Source of the DNA: Lichenostomus cassidix | Lineage: Eukaryota; Chordata; Aves; Passeriformes; Meliphagidae | Direction of reading: 5' to 3' | Assembly (NCBI GenBank): GCA_008360975.2 | Contig: CM039182.1 | Coordinates: forward strand, 93,578,443 to 93,642,442 | DNA: 64,000 bases | In this document: positions 39,491 to 51,999 of the stretch, one piece after another | Numbering within the stretch: the first letter of the stretch is position 1 | Layout of the letters: each line of letters starts with the position of its first letter | Program-made: the position numbers and the translations under genes | Notes under the pieces: model-generated | What the model was told of the DNA's origin: nothing | What the model saw: the letters and a program-made list of their open reading frames with translations, nothing else | The model's database searches: none

Positions 39491-42130
39491 AATGAATTCA
39501 TTCACACCAACATTAAGTAATTGAACCCAAATTATTTAAAGAATTATATGTTGGGATGGTTTGAAGGTAGTTTGGTTCCTAGAGCTGAGGTACCATCTAA
39601 ATGTGGCGCACACACCAGAAAGCCCAACTTTGAAAACAATTTTCTCCATGGCTTTAACCAGTCGTCCCAAGAAAATTCCTATTTCTGAGGACAGAGATAC
39701 ATGACTGAAAAGATCTAACAAGTTGTGAAGTCCTTAAGATCTACATTTTCAAATGTGAATGCCTTGAATTAGAGACCCAAACCTGAATGTAAAGAAATCA
39801 TTAGCCATTTCTGAGGCATCATGCAGCACCACACTGACAATGGGCCACAAGGGATTTGAGAAGCCTGACTCCCAGAATTGCAGCTATCCAGTACCCATTG
39901 TCTCCACCACCTACTATAAATCCTTACTTGGCCAACAGATCAAGTACTTCCATTACTAAGATAGACCTATGATTTACATTTACAGCTTTGTTACCTCCAG
40001 CGCATAGCACAGGAACAATACTGGTCAGAGATTAAGGGTAGAATTGTGTCCCTGTTCAGGACATGGATGAGATTCCCACTGAGTCACAATGCAATGAATA
40101 CAATTTTGGATTAAAGCAAAAATAAAAATCTGGATTCTTCTCATTCTTTATCATTAAATGCCAGTGTTCTGAAATCCATTCTGGCTTCTAATGGGCATTA
40201 GGATGCTGGTTAAAAGCTACCGAGTCCCAAGGCACTATGTTTAACTCTGTTGCCTTTCTCACTCCCCTTTTCATGAGCACAGCCAAAACTAGCATTTGGG
40301 ATGGGCTCATTTTATTACAGAGAGAAAGAAAAATGTATGCCACATTTTCTTATAGTTTCTGAGGTTGGTCTCAAAACTAGACTGAAATAGCTTCTGATTG
40401 CAGGTATTTTCTGTGAACTGTGAAGCAAGTGAGGACTTCTTTTTCCCTCATGACCTACTTGCTCAATTCTTGAGAGCTGCTGTAGCATTAATTAAAATTT
40501 GTACTGGTTGAAGCAATGTATCATGAGACCTTGACTTTAAGAGTTGCTGAATACCAGATCAACCTCAGCTTCTCAGTGCTTCGTGCATCTTCTGGTGTTA
40601 TTTTTATTGTAGGGATGTGATAGAAGGACAATACTCAAGGATAAAGGACCACCTTAATCTGCATTAGAATGAGATTGGCCAGGTTCAGCTGTGACAGAGA
40701 TGTATGGATATGTAGTAAGTGCCAATCTGTGCACTCAGATGTGGAATTAGGACTTCATATATGGGTACATATTTTAGAAAGTGGATCTCAGAGGATGGAT
40801 AGGGTTGCCCACTTAGCTCAGAAAACCCTGCTCCAGTTTTAAAAGCTACTTGTCACTGCAGAGCAATTTTGAAGCAAAGTGGTATGTTTGGTGGCCTCAT
40901 TTCCATGACAATGCCTAGAATGCTTTCCTAACTCACAGCTATTTTCATGGAAAGGCTGATGCATTCAGGGTTTGAGAATAAACCCAGATCCTGTGGGCAT
41001 ACCAGAGCATATAATTTTAATATTTCTTCTCCAATTCAGATGCTAAAGATAAGACTATTAAAGTGGATAATGGTTATAGGTAAGCAAACTAACCTGTTTT
41101 TATCAGTATTTACTCAAAATCATAATTACAAATGATAGTTTGGCAAGTCTCTAACTCATTGATTAATTAGCTGATCATTTTGTACCCATGTGTATATGCT
41201 TTAAGTGTTGACATAAGTCATCAAGGTTGCTGTGAAGAGCTGTCCCAATATATCAACAAGCAAAACCAGAAAAACTAAACAATGCACAACACACAGCACA
41301 GATACAGAATAACAGTTCATCAAGACGGACTTTGCTCGTCTCCCGCACTTCTCTCCTCCTCTCTCACAGCTTGCTACACAAAATAAATGCACTACATCGA
41401 CTTACACTGCAGTACAGAATATCACAGTCTGCTCTATTGTGTGGATTTCACTGCTGAGATGCTGTAACACTAATTGTCAGTTTCCCACGATCAAAGTAAT
41501 TTGGTTAAATAATTGGTTTACATTTACTATATTTTATTTGCCTCACAAAAACAAATGTTATAACAAAAGATCATCTGAAGAGGAGAGAATGCTATGGTGA
41601 TAACACCAATATGGTGCCAACATATGGAGAAATATGTGTGTTTTGTGAACATAAACAATGACATGAAGCTTCAGCTGTTTAGAGAACAAAGCTTTACACC
41701 TGAGTTAACTTATTATTGTGATGTGTGCATTCTGGTGTGTGCATATGAGGGGTGAAGTTCTCCTGATATTGGATTTTGGCACTGAAACTAAAATAATGTT
41801 TTAAATTATGATTAACTGGTGATCATTTATAATTTATTCTTGATAGGTGATAAATGACATTTTTTCTTTACCAGTTACATGAAGTCTGCACTCACATGTG
41901 AAACAGTGGCTTTTCTATACCCAAAATCAGGTTGGTGACATCGTGATAACCCTTCAAGACATTCTTGGCTTTTCAGATATTTTTCTCTCTTTTATTTTGT
42001 ATAATATGTGGATTTGACCACAATTTTCACAGCTCCTCCCCCAATGCAGAAACGGAACACAGTAACTAACTGCCTGCAGCAGTCGACAGAAGCTGTTTCC
42101 CTTAACCTCCCTGCAGACTACCAGGCGTGA

Positions 42131-42260
42131 AGAACGGCTGAAACATTTTCCTTCAGCCACCAGAGTGGCTCATTTTCCAAATGTCGCTAGAACGGCTTCA
42201 TTCAGAAGAGGCTGCCACCAGAGTTCCTTCAAAATTCTGCCAGAATGGCTTCAACTCAAA
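42131..42260 (+). repeat. Degenerate tandem motif array
   Basis: AGAACGGCT occurs at 42,131 and 42,189, and AGAATGGCT at 42,242. GCCACCAGAGT occurs at 42,156 and 42,214. Both word pairs are 58 bases apart, which suggests an old 58-bp tandem duplication with a partial third unit. It lies at the left of a stretch (to about 42,350) with AGTAATTA, CATTAATTACAG and TGATGTCACACCTGTGA words that may be regulatory. Confidence 0.55.
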
Positions 42261-42804
42261 AGTAATTAAAAGCCTCTGAAAAACTCATAAGTCAAGGGAG
42301 TGGCATAACACCCATTAATTACAGTGCTCCGTGATGTCACACCTGTGACTTATGAGAGGCTATCCTGAGGTGGGTTCAGAGCTGCTGCTCATAATTTATA
42401 ATGGTGTTTTGAAGCCTGCCTAGTGAAAAGTAGTATCACATTGGGATGGTGCATATCTCGTAACAGCTGATGGCATGATATAAAGAATAATATTGTGGCA
42501 TTCATTGGAAAACCATTGTGGCTGAACACAGGTTGAAATACCAAACACACCACCACCAAATGGTGCAAGTGCAGTGGGACCATGACCCTGTGGTAACATC
42601 TGGTTTGACCACAGCACTGCTAACATCAATCAATGGTAAATGCTAAGAACAGATGAAAAAAGAACTTCAGAGGACAAAGTGGTTGCTGGTTTTTTCAGTG
42701 GGTCCTAATGGTGACTAATTTTTAATGTTAAGACTGGAATCACAAGGTTTACTTAATTGGCTGTACTTGCAGGATTTAAACAGTCGTAAAGAAAATAAAG
42801 TTCT

Positions 42805-42840
42805 GAACAGCTTACCTGAAATGAACAGAGGTAGGTTTAT
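42805..42840 (-). promoter_or_regulatory. Recursive-splice-like (ratchet) site in the intron
   Basis: On the minus strand, the sense of ZNF407, the text reads CCTACCTCTGTTCATTTCAG and then GTAAGC, with the junction between 42,816 and 42,815. This is a good acceptor (pyrimidine-rich, CAG) abutting a strong donor, the signature of zero-length recursive splice sites known from very long vertebrate and fly introns. It lies about 18 kb upstream of the last exon. Its use is not shown, and matches can arise by chance in 39 kb. Confidence 0.35.
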
Positions 42841-45339
42841 TTCCATCAGTCCTCAGATGCTATATTTGCTAAAATATAGCACATATTGTTAAACTATACA
42901 GAATGATACTCAGTTTTATGAATTTGAAGTAAAAGTTGTCTGTATTTGATAGACATTTACAGAAAAAAAGTGGAATGTTTCTGCAATAGATTAAAACCTG
43001 CATTTTGCTTTTCTCCTTTGTCTGTTTTGAGTTTAAATGGAAACAAACCTTACAGTATAGAATTGGCTTAAGGTCACCTGTCTACAAGGGATTACTGTGT
43101 AGTTCCTTTTATATTTTTCCCCCTACTAGTTTGAGGGACAAAAGGGCAGCAGTACCCTAAGGGCTTTTTCAAATAACCTCTTTAGCAAATAAAGTCATAC
43201 CCTATGTATAGAGGCCATTTCATCCCAGTCCCATGGGCTGCCTGTAGGGTAAAATACTGGATTTTTCTGGCATATGTCACTGAATGTGAAAAAGAGGACC
43301 ACTACTTACAGAAAGTTAAAGGCTGAATGAAACAATGTGAATTTCCTTAATGCACTAATTTAAAACATTGTATATTGAAGCTGAAAGCATCGACTGTAAG
43401 CATCTCAGAGAAACACTGGAATATATTTACAAGAGCCATACAGAGACTCATGTATCAACAACCAATTTACTATAGTTTGAAAACACAACAGATTCAGCTT
43501 ATCTGAAATCTTAAACAAACAAAAAATATATTTTCTCCAGGGAAAATAAATAAAATTATATTTGGCCTATTCTTTATGAATGCAATTTTATGATGGTATC
43601 AACTTAATTACCATAAATATCTCTGAAATCAACTGTCAAGAAGGAATCTGTTATGCTGATATAAATTACTATTATCATTGTTTTTATCGCTGCACTTGCT
43701 GCACCCCACTTCTGTAATTGGTCAAAAGACAACATGCAAACCCCCAAACTTTCAAGTATTCGTAAGATATAAAATAATGGTTTTAAAACAAATGATTTGA
43801 CAGCTGCAAATGCAGGATAACACCTAGTTACATTATAGAAACAGTGTGGATAATTACTTTTTTCAGAAGGAAAGACTCCATGGACCACGGTTCTGTCTGA
43901 ATTTCCCTGCAGTTCGGATAATGTGCATTAATACAAATCCTGTTGTCACCTCAACCAAGTCTTTTTATCATCTATACATCAGCAAGAATGATGAGAGACG
44001 TCCCATGATTCTAACAGTCTTCCTTTGAAGGATCCACATGTTAATTACTGCACTAATTATGGTTTTTGAATAACCAAATGAAGTAAGCAGTCTATGGGAG
44101 GTACGGGCATAAAACTAAGACTGAGAAAATACTAGTTACTGAAGTCATCAGTGTAAACTGACACATTGAACATGCTTTAAAAAAGTAGAAGTAGATTTTA
44201 AAAGACAAGCATCTTCAATAATTAGGGTTCCATACAGGAAAAAGAAATGTTATTTCTTAATGGCAAGTGCATTTAAACTGTTATCTAAAGATCTGAAGGT
44301 AAGCCTGCTTAATTCACTGCTTCTTCTTTTGTTATTAGGAAAACATAATTGTTCCAAATAATTAGCACTAGAGTACATCACAAGCTGACAACAAAATTAT
44401 AGAAATCTTCATATTCAGATCCGTCTAGCTGGCTATTAGGAACAGTTTCTGATCATAACCCATTAGTTGAAGTGCTGTGAGTTCTTGATTGCCACCAAAT
44501 AACCTCAGATATCTGCCTAAGTTAACAGCCTCTATTTATTCAGAGTTTTCTTGACAGTAAAAATTGCTTACGATTTTTACAGCTGCCACACAAAAGAACA
44601 GTATCAGATTTGTGCACTTGCAAGACTAGGTGATAAAATAACTGAAATGTGGATTTTTAGACACAATTTTAACGCCTAACTTTCTAAATGAAAAACAGCT
44701 AAGGGATTTCAGTGTGCAATAATGGTACTATTGGCTTTCCTGTTTATTAAAAATTAACATGAACACATTCCAAATCTTCCTAGTTGTGATGACCATGCTA
44801 ATTAAAATAAGATTTGTTTGGGCCAAGGTTCTTTGGCATAACAGCACTACTTTGTCCTTTTTTCCACTGAACACTGACTAATCAACTGCTCAAGATATTT
44901 CTGTATTTTAAGGCTCAATCCTTGGGTTTTTTGGTAGTTTCTTGTGAATCATACTAGGGCTTAAACAGCTGTTAATCTACTTCTTAAACAGATAACTAGC
45001 CTGGATATCATTACAGCAAATGCTACCAGAAAGTGTAGTGTATTTTTAAAAGACACTGACAAATGAATCCTCTGACAGAAATCACTGCGGTAAACCCAAA
45101 AGGGGAAAAAAAAAAGAGAACAACAAAAAACCACATACACATGGTAAAAAGGGAATTGCACTCTTTTAGTTACTTACCCAGCTTCAGTGAGTGGATTATT
45201 GATAATATAATACAGACAAAATAAAAACTTATTTAAATTTCCCATCTAATACCTTAGTTATCTATAATGCTATTTGAACCTTCTCTCAATTTTTTTTTCT
45301 GATAATAGCTCAGTTTATAAACCTACAAAGCTTTATGTC

Positions 45340-45610
45340 AAATCCCATGGGGAATAACTTTGATTGCTAGAGTAATTAATGATGCTGGATAGTAATATGG
45401 ATTTTCTGTTAAGATTTGAGTTTGAAGTTAATTAGTCTCCACATTATGATTTGCTGATTAATTACAGATATTTAGTTATAAAGAGAGATGTTAATTATTA
45501 ATCTAAAAAATCATCTTGTGCAATTAACTAAAACTTTGACGTCAGTCACCACTCTCCTTGTATGTAACTTCCAAGGTGCTAATTCTACGGAGGGAGGCAC
45601 AGGCTTTCCC
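45340..45610. promoter_or_regulatory. Candidate intronic element rich in TAATTA with a full CRE
   Basis: At least five homeodomain cores (AGTAATTAAT, GTTAATTAG, GATTAATTAC, GTTAATTATTAAT, CAATTAAC) lie between 45,371 and 45,530. A perfect CRE palindrome, TGACGTCA, follows at 45,537-45,544, with its CpG retained. The combination is typical of conserved developmental enhancers. There is no coding potential. Confidence 0.35.
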
Positions 45611-45959
45611 CAAAAGGTAAAAAAAAAATCCTTCTGCTATCCTTTTTGTATATATAGTATAGTGAACAAATTTTACTTTTAATTTGTCAGGACAAGCCAC
45701 CCACTTTGAAGCTCTAACTTAATTCTCATGAAAGTACTGATCTCTCATTGCTTACTCTTATAATATGCCTCATCTTATCACTGAAAAAAAAAAGTGCTAT
45801 AAAGGAAATTCCACTATGAGTCTTAACTGTGAGCACTCTTGAAATCATGTCTTAACCTCAGAGCTGTGATGTTCTGCTGACTGATGGGCTTTGTCAGTTC
45901 CCATGTTAAACTCTGGAATGAGCTTCAGCGTTGCTACAGAGATCAGTATTTTCTAGCAA

Positions 45960-45974
45960 CAGCAGCAGCAGCAG
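45960..45974 (+). repeat. (CAG)5 repeat
   Basis: Five perfect CAG units, non-coding, in the intron. Confidence 0.95.
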
Positions 45975-46199
45975 TCTTTAGCAGTGCCAAGAAAATATTA
46001 GAGCAAAACTACTAATTAATGTAATAGCTCAGTTAGGATTTAAAATCAACTTTTGTTTAAAAAGAAACCCCACCTTATCTCTTTCTTTCCCCCTACCCTT
46101 GTGATCTGCAAAGAAGAAATCTTACTGTTAATGTAACGGGGATAAGAATGCAATTAAGAAATAGGGTTAAACCAAAAAGCATCAGCAGCACACCAATGT

Positions 46200-46570
46200 C
46201 CTGGAATTTACCCTAGTAACACAGACTCTGAACAGGGATCTGTTTACATTATCTCTAGATCATCTTGACAATATTCATTCTCTATTTACCTAAATGAGGC
46301 AATATGATGATATTTATTGCTCAGAATGGCTAAATATAGACTTTTCCTGAGCACTCAGTATCATAGTGGGAGGTTTTGCTCTAATCTACATCTTTAAACT
46401 GACAAGCTGGAGCATTCCTAATGAATGCCTCTTTTCATCTGGATGTCTGTGTGTATTTGACAGTATAAATATTTAGCAATATCGGAGTCAGCTTGTGATT
46501 TTACCCAGATGGACTGATTGATGCCTTGGCTTGACGTTGCCAAAGACAATCCATGTAGTTATATAAGCAA
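46200..46570. promoter_or_regulatory. Candidate intronic element
   Basis: A repeat-free stretch with TGTTTACATTATC, TATTTACC, CCTAATGAATG and TATAAATA words and a retained CpG in TGACGTTG. It resembles conserved non-coding sequence in style, but I have no direct proof. Confidence 0.22.
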
Positions 46571-47364
46571 TTTCCCTCTTACTTCCTAAGAAGCAATTAG
46601 GTGGCCAAAGGCAGCAACCCAAAAATAGTGAGAATACTTCTGGTATCAGCTGACAACTCTAAGGGATAAATAAAATATGGTACTTAAATTATTACCACTT
46701 TACTTTCATGAATCATGGGATTAAAGCTTTCACTTCTAAAGTACATATAAATTGCAGGGTTTCTTATGTCTGTAATTTGCAAGAATCTAAGTTAAAATAC
46801 CAGCTAATCAGTCAACTCACATTCACCTTGGGAAAAGTACCACCCTTCCTTGTCATTTTTGTAAATTGCATGCCTAAGCACCAATGTTATTTTCGGGGGG
46901 AAAAAAGCTTGTTGTCAATAACATATATTGCAGTCTAGTTAAAACAACATTTGTTAAGGTTTAATCGCAAATGTAATCTGCTTTTAAAGTTTAGACAGAA
47001 CGCTCAGAGAAATTCAAGGGACAGATAATAAATCATTTTCTCCTATCCTGGGTGTGAACAAGGTAGGCTGGAGTCCTGCAGGTGTGCTGCCTTTTTCTCC
47101 TACATGTTGCAGACTCTTGCTGGCTTCCACAGACCATTCAAAAATATAGGGACTCCACCAATTAAGAAATAAGGAATTTTTTTTCTATCTGACTTTCGAA
47201 CAACAGAAGCTGCATTTTTTTTATTGTTAAATATTCCAAATAATTTTATCCAGTTTACATCTTTCGACTACACTTTGCAATTCATAACGTGTCTGCGTAA
47301 CAAATTGCAGCACTGAGAAGTTTTAGAAAATTTCATGCACACACATATAAAAAAATGTGAATAC

Positions 47365-47379
47365 AAAAAAAAAAAAAAA
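47365..47379 (+). repeat. Poly-A run
   Basis: Fifteen A in a row, plus strand. Confidence 0.95.
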
Positions 47380-47989
47380 TCCTGGATACTGAATGTCAGC
47401 TTTACATTAGCTATGCACTGTTTGTCTGTGTCGGTCTTACACCGTGTAAGATGCTTGCAACGATTATATCTTTTGCTCTTATGCATGTTTGTACTTTGGG
47501 GGGAAAGAAGAGTCGCACATTTTTAGGCAACAGTAAAATTCACATGTCTCAGCTACGTTGTTGATTTCACTCCCCTCTCCAAACACCTTTAGTTTCTTTG
47601 TTTTCTATTAACTCATTCCAGTCTTTGTATGCCCCATGCAATAACCCAGGAAAAAGGGCAAGGAAGACATTATTCTTCTTGACACTAATACCTATAGATC
47701 CTGTTGTGCAGTGATACCTCTCCCTATCATGAAGTATCTCAGCACACAGAATTCTCCAAACTCAAGAGCTGGAACCATTAATATATTCCACAGGCAAGTG
47801 GGACACAATGCCTACTGGTAATCAGACAAATACAACAAGGCTTCTTGGGGCTGGCCATCTGCTTATGATACACAGGAGTTTTAAGTGCAATATGCATTGG
47901 CTGTATCATTTTCTTCCAAAAGGCAGTCTCTCTGACTACCGGTTTTATTATTATTCCATGGCCAGCTAGGTGCCAAATAAAAATAAATG

Positions 47990-48540
47990 TATGCTGTTTT
48001 GTATTTATTGGATTTGATTAGTAATAAATTTGTTATTGACCAGATCCAGAGTGTGAAGGCCTGAGGCACAATCCAATGGTCTCTACTCACTTGATCATTA
48101 CATCCTCCACTTTCAATCAAGCTGCATTGAATTGTGTTACTCTGTGTTTTGCTTTCGAATTGTCTGGTTTGAGAATGGAGGGACAGAGGGAGAGGAAAGT
48201 TGATGTTTTTTAGTGAGAAAATTAGGAAAGAAAGGGAAGGCTGTCCCTTTAAGCTGGGAGATAACTATAATACAATACCAAAAGAAAGCTGGTGATAGAG
48301 TGCACTGTACATGGTACAATCCATTGAACAGGTTGACGTGAGAAATTACTAGGTCGGATAAGGCAAAGTTTAGAATAAACTGCATTGTTTTACAAAATAT
48401 GTCATCAGGAAAAATGCATTAACTCTAATCAGCCAAAATGGTGTGATTCATTGCTTAATTTCAAGGTACCAGGCTATAAATTACATCAGGCCTGCCACAA
48501 CTAATTTTTGCAGTGGCATACTAGATGAAAAATGAAATGT
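47990..48540. promoter_or_regulatory. Candidate intronic conserved element
   Basis: About 550 bases without simple repeats, with dense word types seen in ancient enhancers: TGATTAGTAATAAA with a facing TTATTGA, TTGATCATTACATC, CAATCAAGCTGCATTGAATTG, CTCTAATCAG and TTGCTTAATTTC. No open frame of note; frames of 79 and 82 codons on the minus strand look random. Confidence 0.33.
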
Positions 48541-49158
48541 CCAAGTGGCTACAAGTGAAAAGCTTCCATCTTTCTTCCACAGCTGAATATTACTTACTCT
48601 AATGATGTATAATAGCCTGCAACTACACTTAACCTGTGCATTAAATAGCAGCACAAACTGTTTACCTAGAGTTATGAAGAAGAAAACAGCAAATCAAGCA
48701 AAGGAATCTAGAGTGTGTACATTAACCTCCCACATGCCAACATAATTGTCCCCTACAGATGATGTATAACACTTACTCCAAATCATACTTTTTTTTTCAT
48801 TACACATAATAGCTTACGCTTCAAGTATCAAAAGTGTCAAAGCATGTGTGATAAATTGATGCCAAAATGTACCTAATTAATAAGTCTGATGATGTTTAGA
48901 TTAAAACAGATGTTGGTTATGTTGTTAACAGAAAAACAGCTAATAAAAATAATTGCAACCTATATGCCTAAAAATTGCAGGTATTATTAAAAAGAACAAC
49001 AAAATCTGAACAGTGCAAAATGGTTAGTAAGCTTTTCTGGGTGCAAATGTTCTTTTATGTACAAATTCCTAACAACAGATCAAAGCAGTTAATAAGATCA
49101 GTAGTTACAAGTAACTACCCCTTGTTTAAAATCCATAGCAAGGCTTTACACGGAGACG

Positions 49159-49185
49159 GTTTTTACCAGTATCACTGGTAAAAAC
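49159..49185. other. Perfect 12-bp hairpin with a 3-base loop
   Basis: GTTTTTACCAGT (49,159-49,170) and ACTGGTAAAAAC (49,174-49,185) are exact reverse complements around ATC. It lies in intronic AT-rich sequence. Function unknown; it could be a cruciform or RNA stem. Confidence 0.95.
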
Positions 49186-51094
49186 ATGCAACAAAAACTA
49201 CTGTAAAGCACACATACTATTATTCACTTAAAATAAATAAGGTGAATTCTGTGTTGATTAAATGAAAGAAAGAGATTATGAACTCCAGAAAGTTTCTAAA
49301 TGTGGTCAAGCAATCCATGATGTCTACAAGTATCTTGTAGAAACCACTGATTTTAACAGTTCAAATTCCACCAAAAATAAACTAGAAATAACATGGTATT
49401 TTAAAAATAGATTTAATCTATAAATTAAATATCATAATATTTAAAATGCTTGGGGTTTTACCCTGATGGAAAATAACCGTTTATCACCTTGCTTCCTTTA
49501 AAAATATAGTATCCAGGAAGAATCTATTGATGGAAAACCTGATGACAAAAAATTCTATCGGTCTGAAGCAACTTTTGGAGAATCTGATTAGGTCTCATGC
49601 TGCAATACTAGGTATTCCATTTTTGCCAAAGGGCCAGCTATTATTATTAACATCATTTGTCTGAATCATTACTCTGCACCTTGGTTCAGCAAACACTATG
49701 AAGATGGCATGGTAATAAATGACCGCAGGATTCTTTCCTGCTTCAGCCTGTTTTTATCTGCCACCTCTCTACCGTCAGCTCCATCTTTCTGAACCTCTCT
49801 GAATCCCCAAAAGGGACGGGGCGTCTATTTGTTTTCCACTAGGTTACCACTCTGTCTATTGTTGTTTGCACTAAAGGGTACGAATTCAATTCATTCTTGT
49901 GACATAAAAGCACTGATACAGTAAATTTTTTGCCCAAGAGAAAACACAAAGTTGCTGAATATGGGCTAAGATGTGAAGCTCTTGTATGTACGTGAAGGAG
50001 CTTTCTGAGACAGTCTTGCTCACTAAATATTGTTTTTTCTCCACCACAATCTACACAATCACATTACAGCATTTTAAACTTACACTAACCTTGCCAAATT
50101 GGTACCTCTTGCAAAACAGTGACTGTGTAGGAAGGGTTAAGTAATACACCCTATCGTACCTATAAGCAAGAGAGGAAACAAAGGGCTGGGAGGTAAGATA
50201 GCCAATCGGTAGCTGTAAGATTAAGTAAGCCAGTGCTTCTGTGATAATCAGGGTTAGTGGAAATGGCAGATGAGAACCAAGGAAAATAAATAACCAAGGA
50301 GAAAAGATTTAAAAAGAGTTAAATAAGGAAACTGGAATAAGAGGGAACTACAGGGCATTGACTAATCTTATTTTTGTGCAAGTTGAAATTCACACAAATT
50401 ACTTTACCGTTATTCATACCTAAACATGCAAAAAAATTATCAATTTGCCATCTCAAAGAATTGATCAAAACTGAACAGGCCAGGCATAATGTCTCATACT
50501 TCACTCTGCAAAATAAAACTGAAACCTTTCAGAGATGTGATGGGTCTCTTCCTTTTAAAAAAGAAAATATGCTTATTTTCTTCTTTAGTGACAAGAAGTA
50601 TTGAAGTGTTGGAAAATACTATATCAGGACCAGACATCTATTCAAGATTTCCCAATTACAAACATCTAGTCTGAGATTCCATCGTTTTGCAAAACCATAA
50701 GGCAGATTTTATGAGATGATCCATTAACAAAAATAAATTTCAAAGTCTTAATATATGTAAACGTATCAGGCTTTGAGGGAATTTAAGTCATGTAAATGCA
50801 GTTATAAAGCAAACTTAGCACTGGCTTTTCACGGCCAAGGGCATCTTGTTTTTCCAAATACACTGTTAAAAAGTGCCAAACTTAGTAAACCCTACAGAAA
50901 ATAGCCAAGTGCTTTCTTGTCTGAGTCTTATAGAAAGCTTAAAAATAGCACTCCTAAGTCTGAAACGTTATAACTGTTTACAAAACCTGAAAGGTTGCAT
51001 TATGCACGACTTTCTTTGCCATCAAAATGCTCTATGTTCCTGCCAGAAGTTAAGAAGTTATCACTTGAAAATCACTGGCTAATCTAGCTTGTGC

Positions 51095-51460
51095 TAAGAT
51101 GGATTTTTAATGAAAGTTTAATGAATGATAAATACTTGTTTCTTGATAAATGTTTAATTATGCCAATAATTACCAACTGCTGAAAACTACTGTTGTGTTA
51201 ATAATGGCATTTTAGTACACAAGCAGTTTCATGAGTCATGATGCTGTTAAAGATCAGAATTCCATCTGTCTAATGCAAACTAGCAAAACAAAAGAAAAGT
51301 CTAATTAATATTTTGATACATTTTCCCTATACACTTAAAACGGATGTCCTTTTGTGAAAGAATAAATTTACTAGCTCCCTTTTTGAGAGAAGAATTAAAT
51401 GTCTCAGAGCCATTATGTTATTAATCATTACGACCATTTGAACCTAAAAACTGAAAAAGA
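51095..51460. promoter_or_regulatory. Candidate intronic element with a palindromic AP-1 site
   Basis: CATGAGTCATG at 51,230-51,240 is a full palindrome holding the AP-1 core TGAGTCA. To the left are TTTAATTATGCCAATAATTACC-type words, and to the right TATTAATCATTACG. The region is repeat-free. The call is by motif style only. Confidence 0.27.
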
Positions 51461-51999
51461 AATCAAGCCAGATGTAACATATGTATGAATGCTTCTTGCT
51501 TACCTTTTTTGGAGGAGGAGAGAATGGGACATTAAGGTGATGACAAGACCAAGTTGTCGCCTCAAATATTTTGTAACATTCAGGTACCATACTATGTTTG
51601 TAACATTAATCTTCAGAGTTACCTAGGACTATTTTGCTGATATCAAAAAATCAGTAGACTGCAACCCTCACCTTTTAAAAGCAAGGGGCCAAGAAAAATC
51701 AAATTGTCATGGTAACTTCCAATGGACCCACATAAAATGGAGATTTTCTTAGAAGTACAAAGAAGATAACAATATAGACATTAAATAAATCAGAACAAAG
51801 TAAAATGAGAGCAGAATACTGCCATAAAAAATAAGAGGAGATCAAGGACACTTTCACTGACTTATTTGTTCCAGGATGCCTCTTAGTTTGAAAATATCTC
51901 CCATATTTGTTGTGTTCAAGGTACTAATTTTGGCTCTGTCTCTCACCTAATTGGCACAATACCTGTGGACAGCCTGGCCAAGATCTTGGCAACGTGCTT

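Noticed and set aside
45174..45260. Donor-like GG|GTAAGT on the sense strand.
   Set aside because: The preceding sequence has stops and no acceptor with a pyrimidine tract; it is likely a cryptic site.
51500..51600. Strong donor-like AAG|GTAAGC on the sense strand with an upstream C/T run.
   Set aside because: There is no acceptor or homologous coding frame upstream, and the bases before AG are a run of A, so it fits neither an exon end nor a recursive site well.
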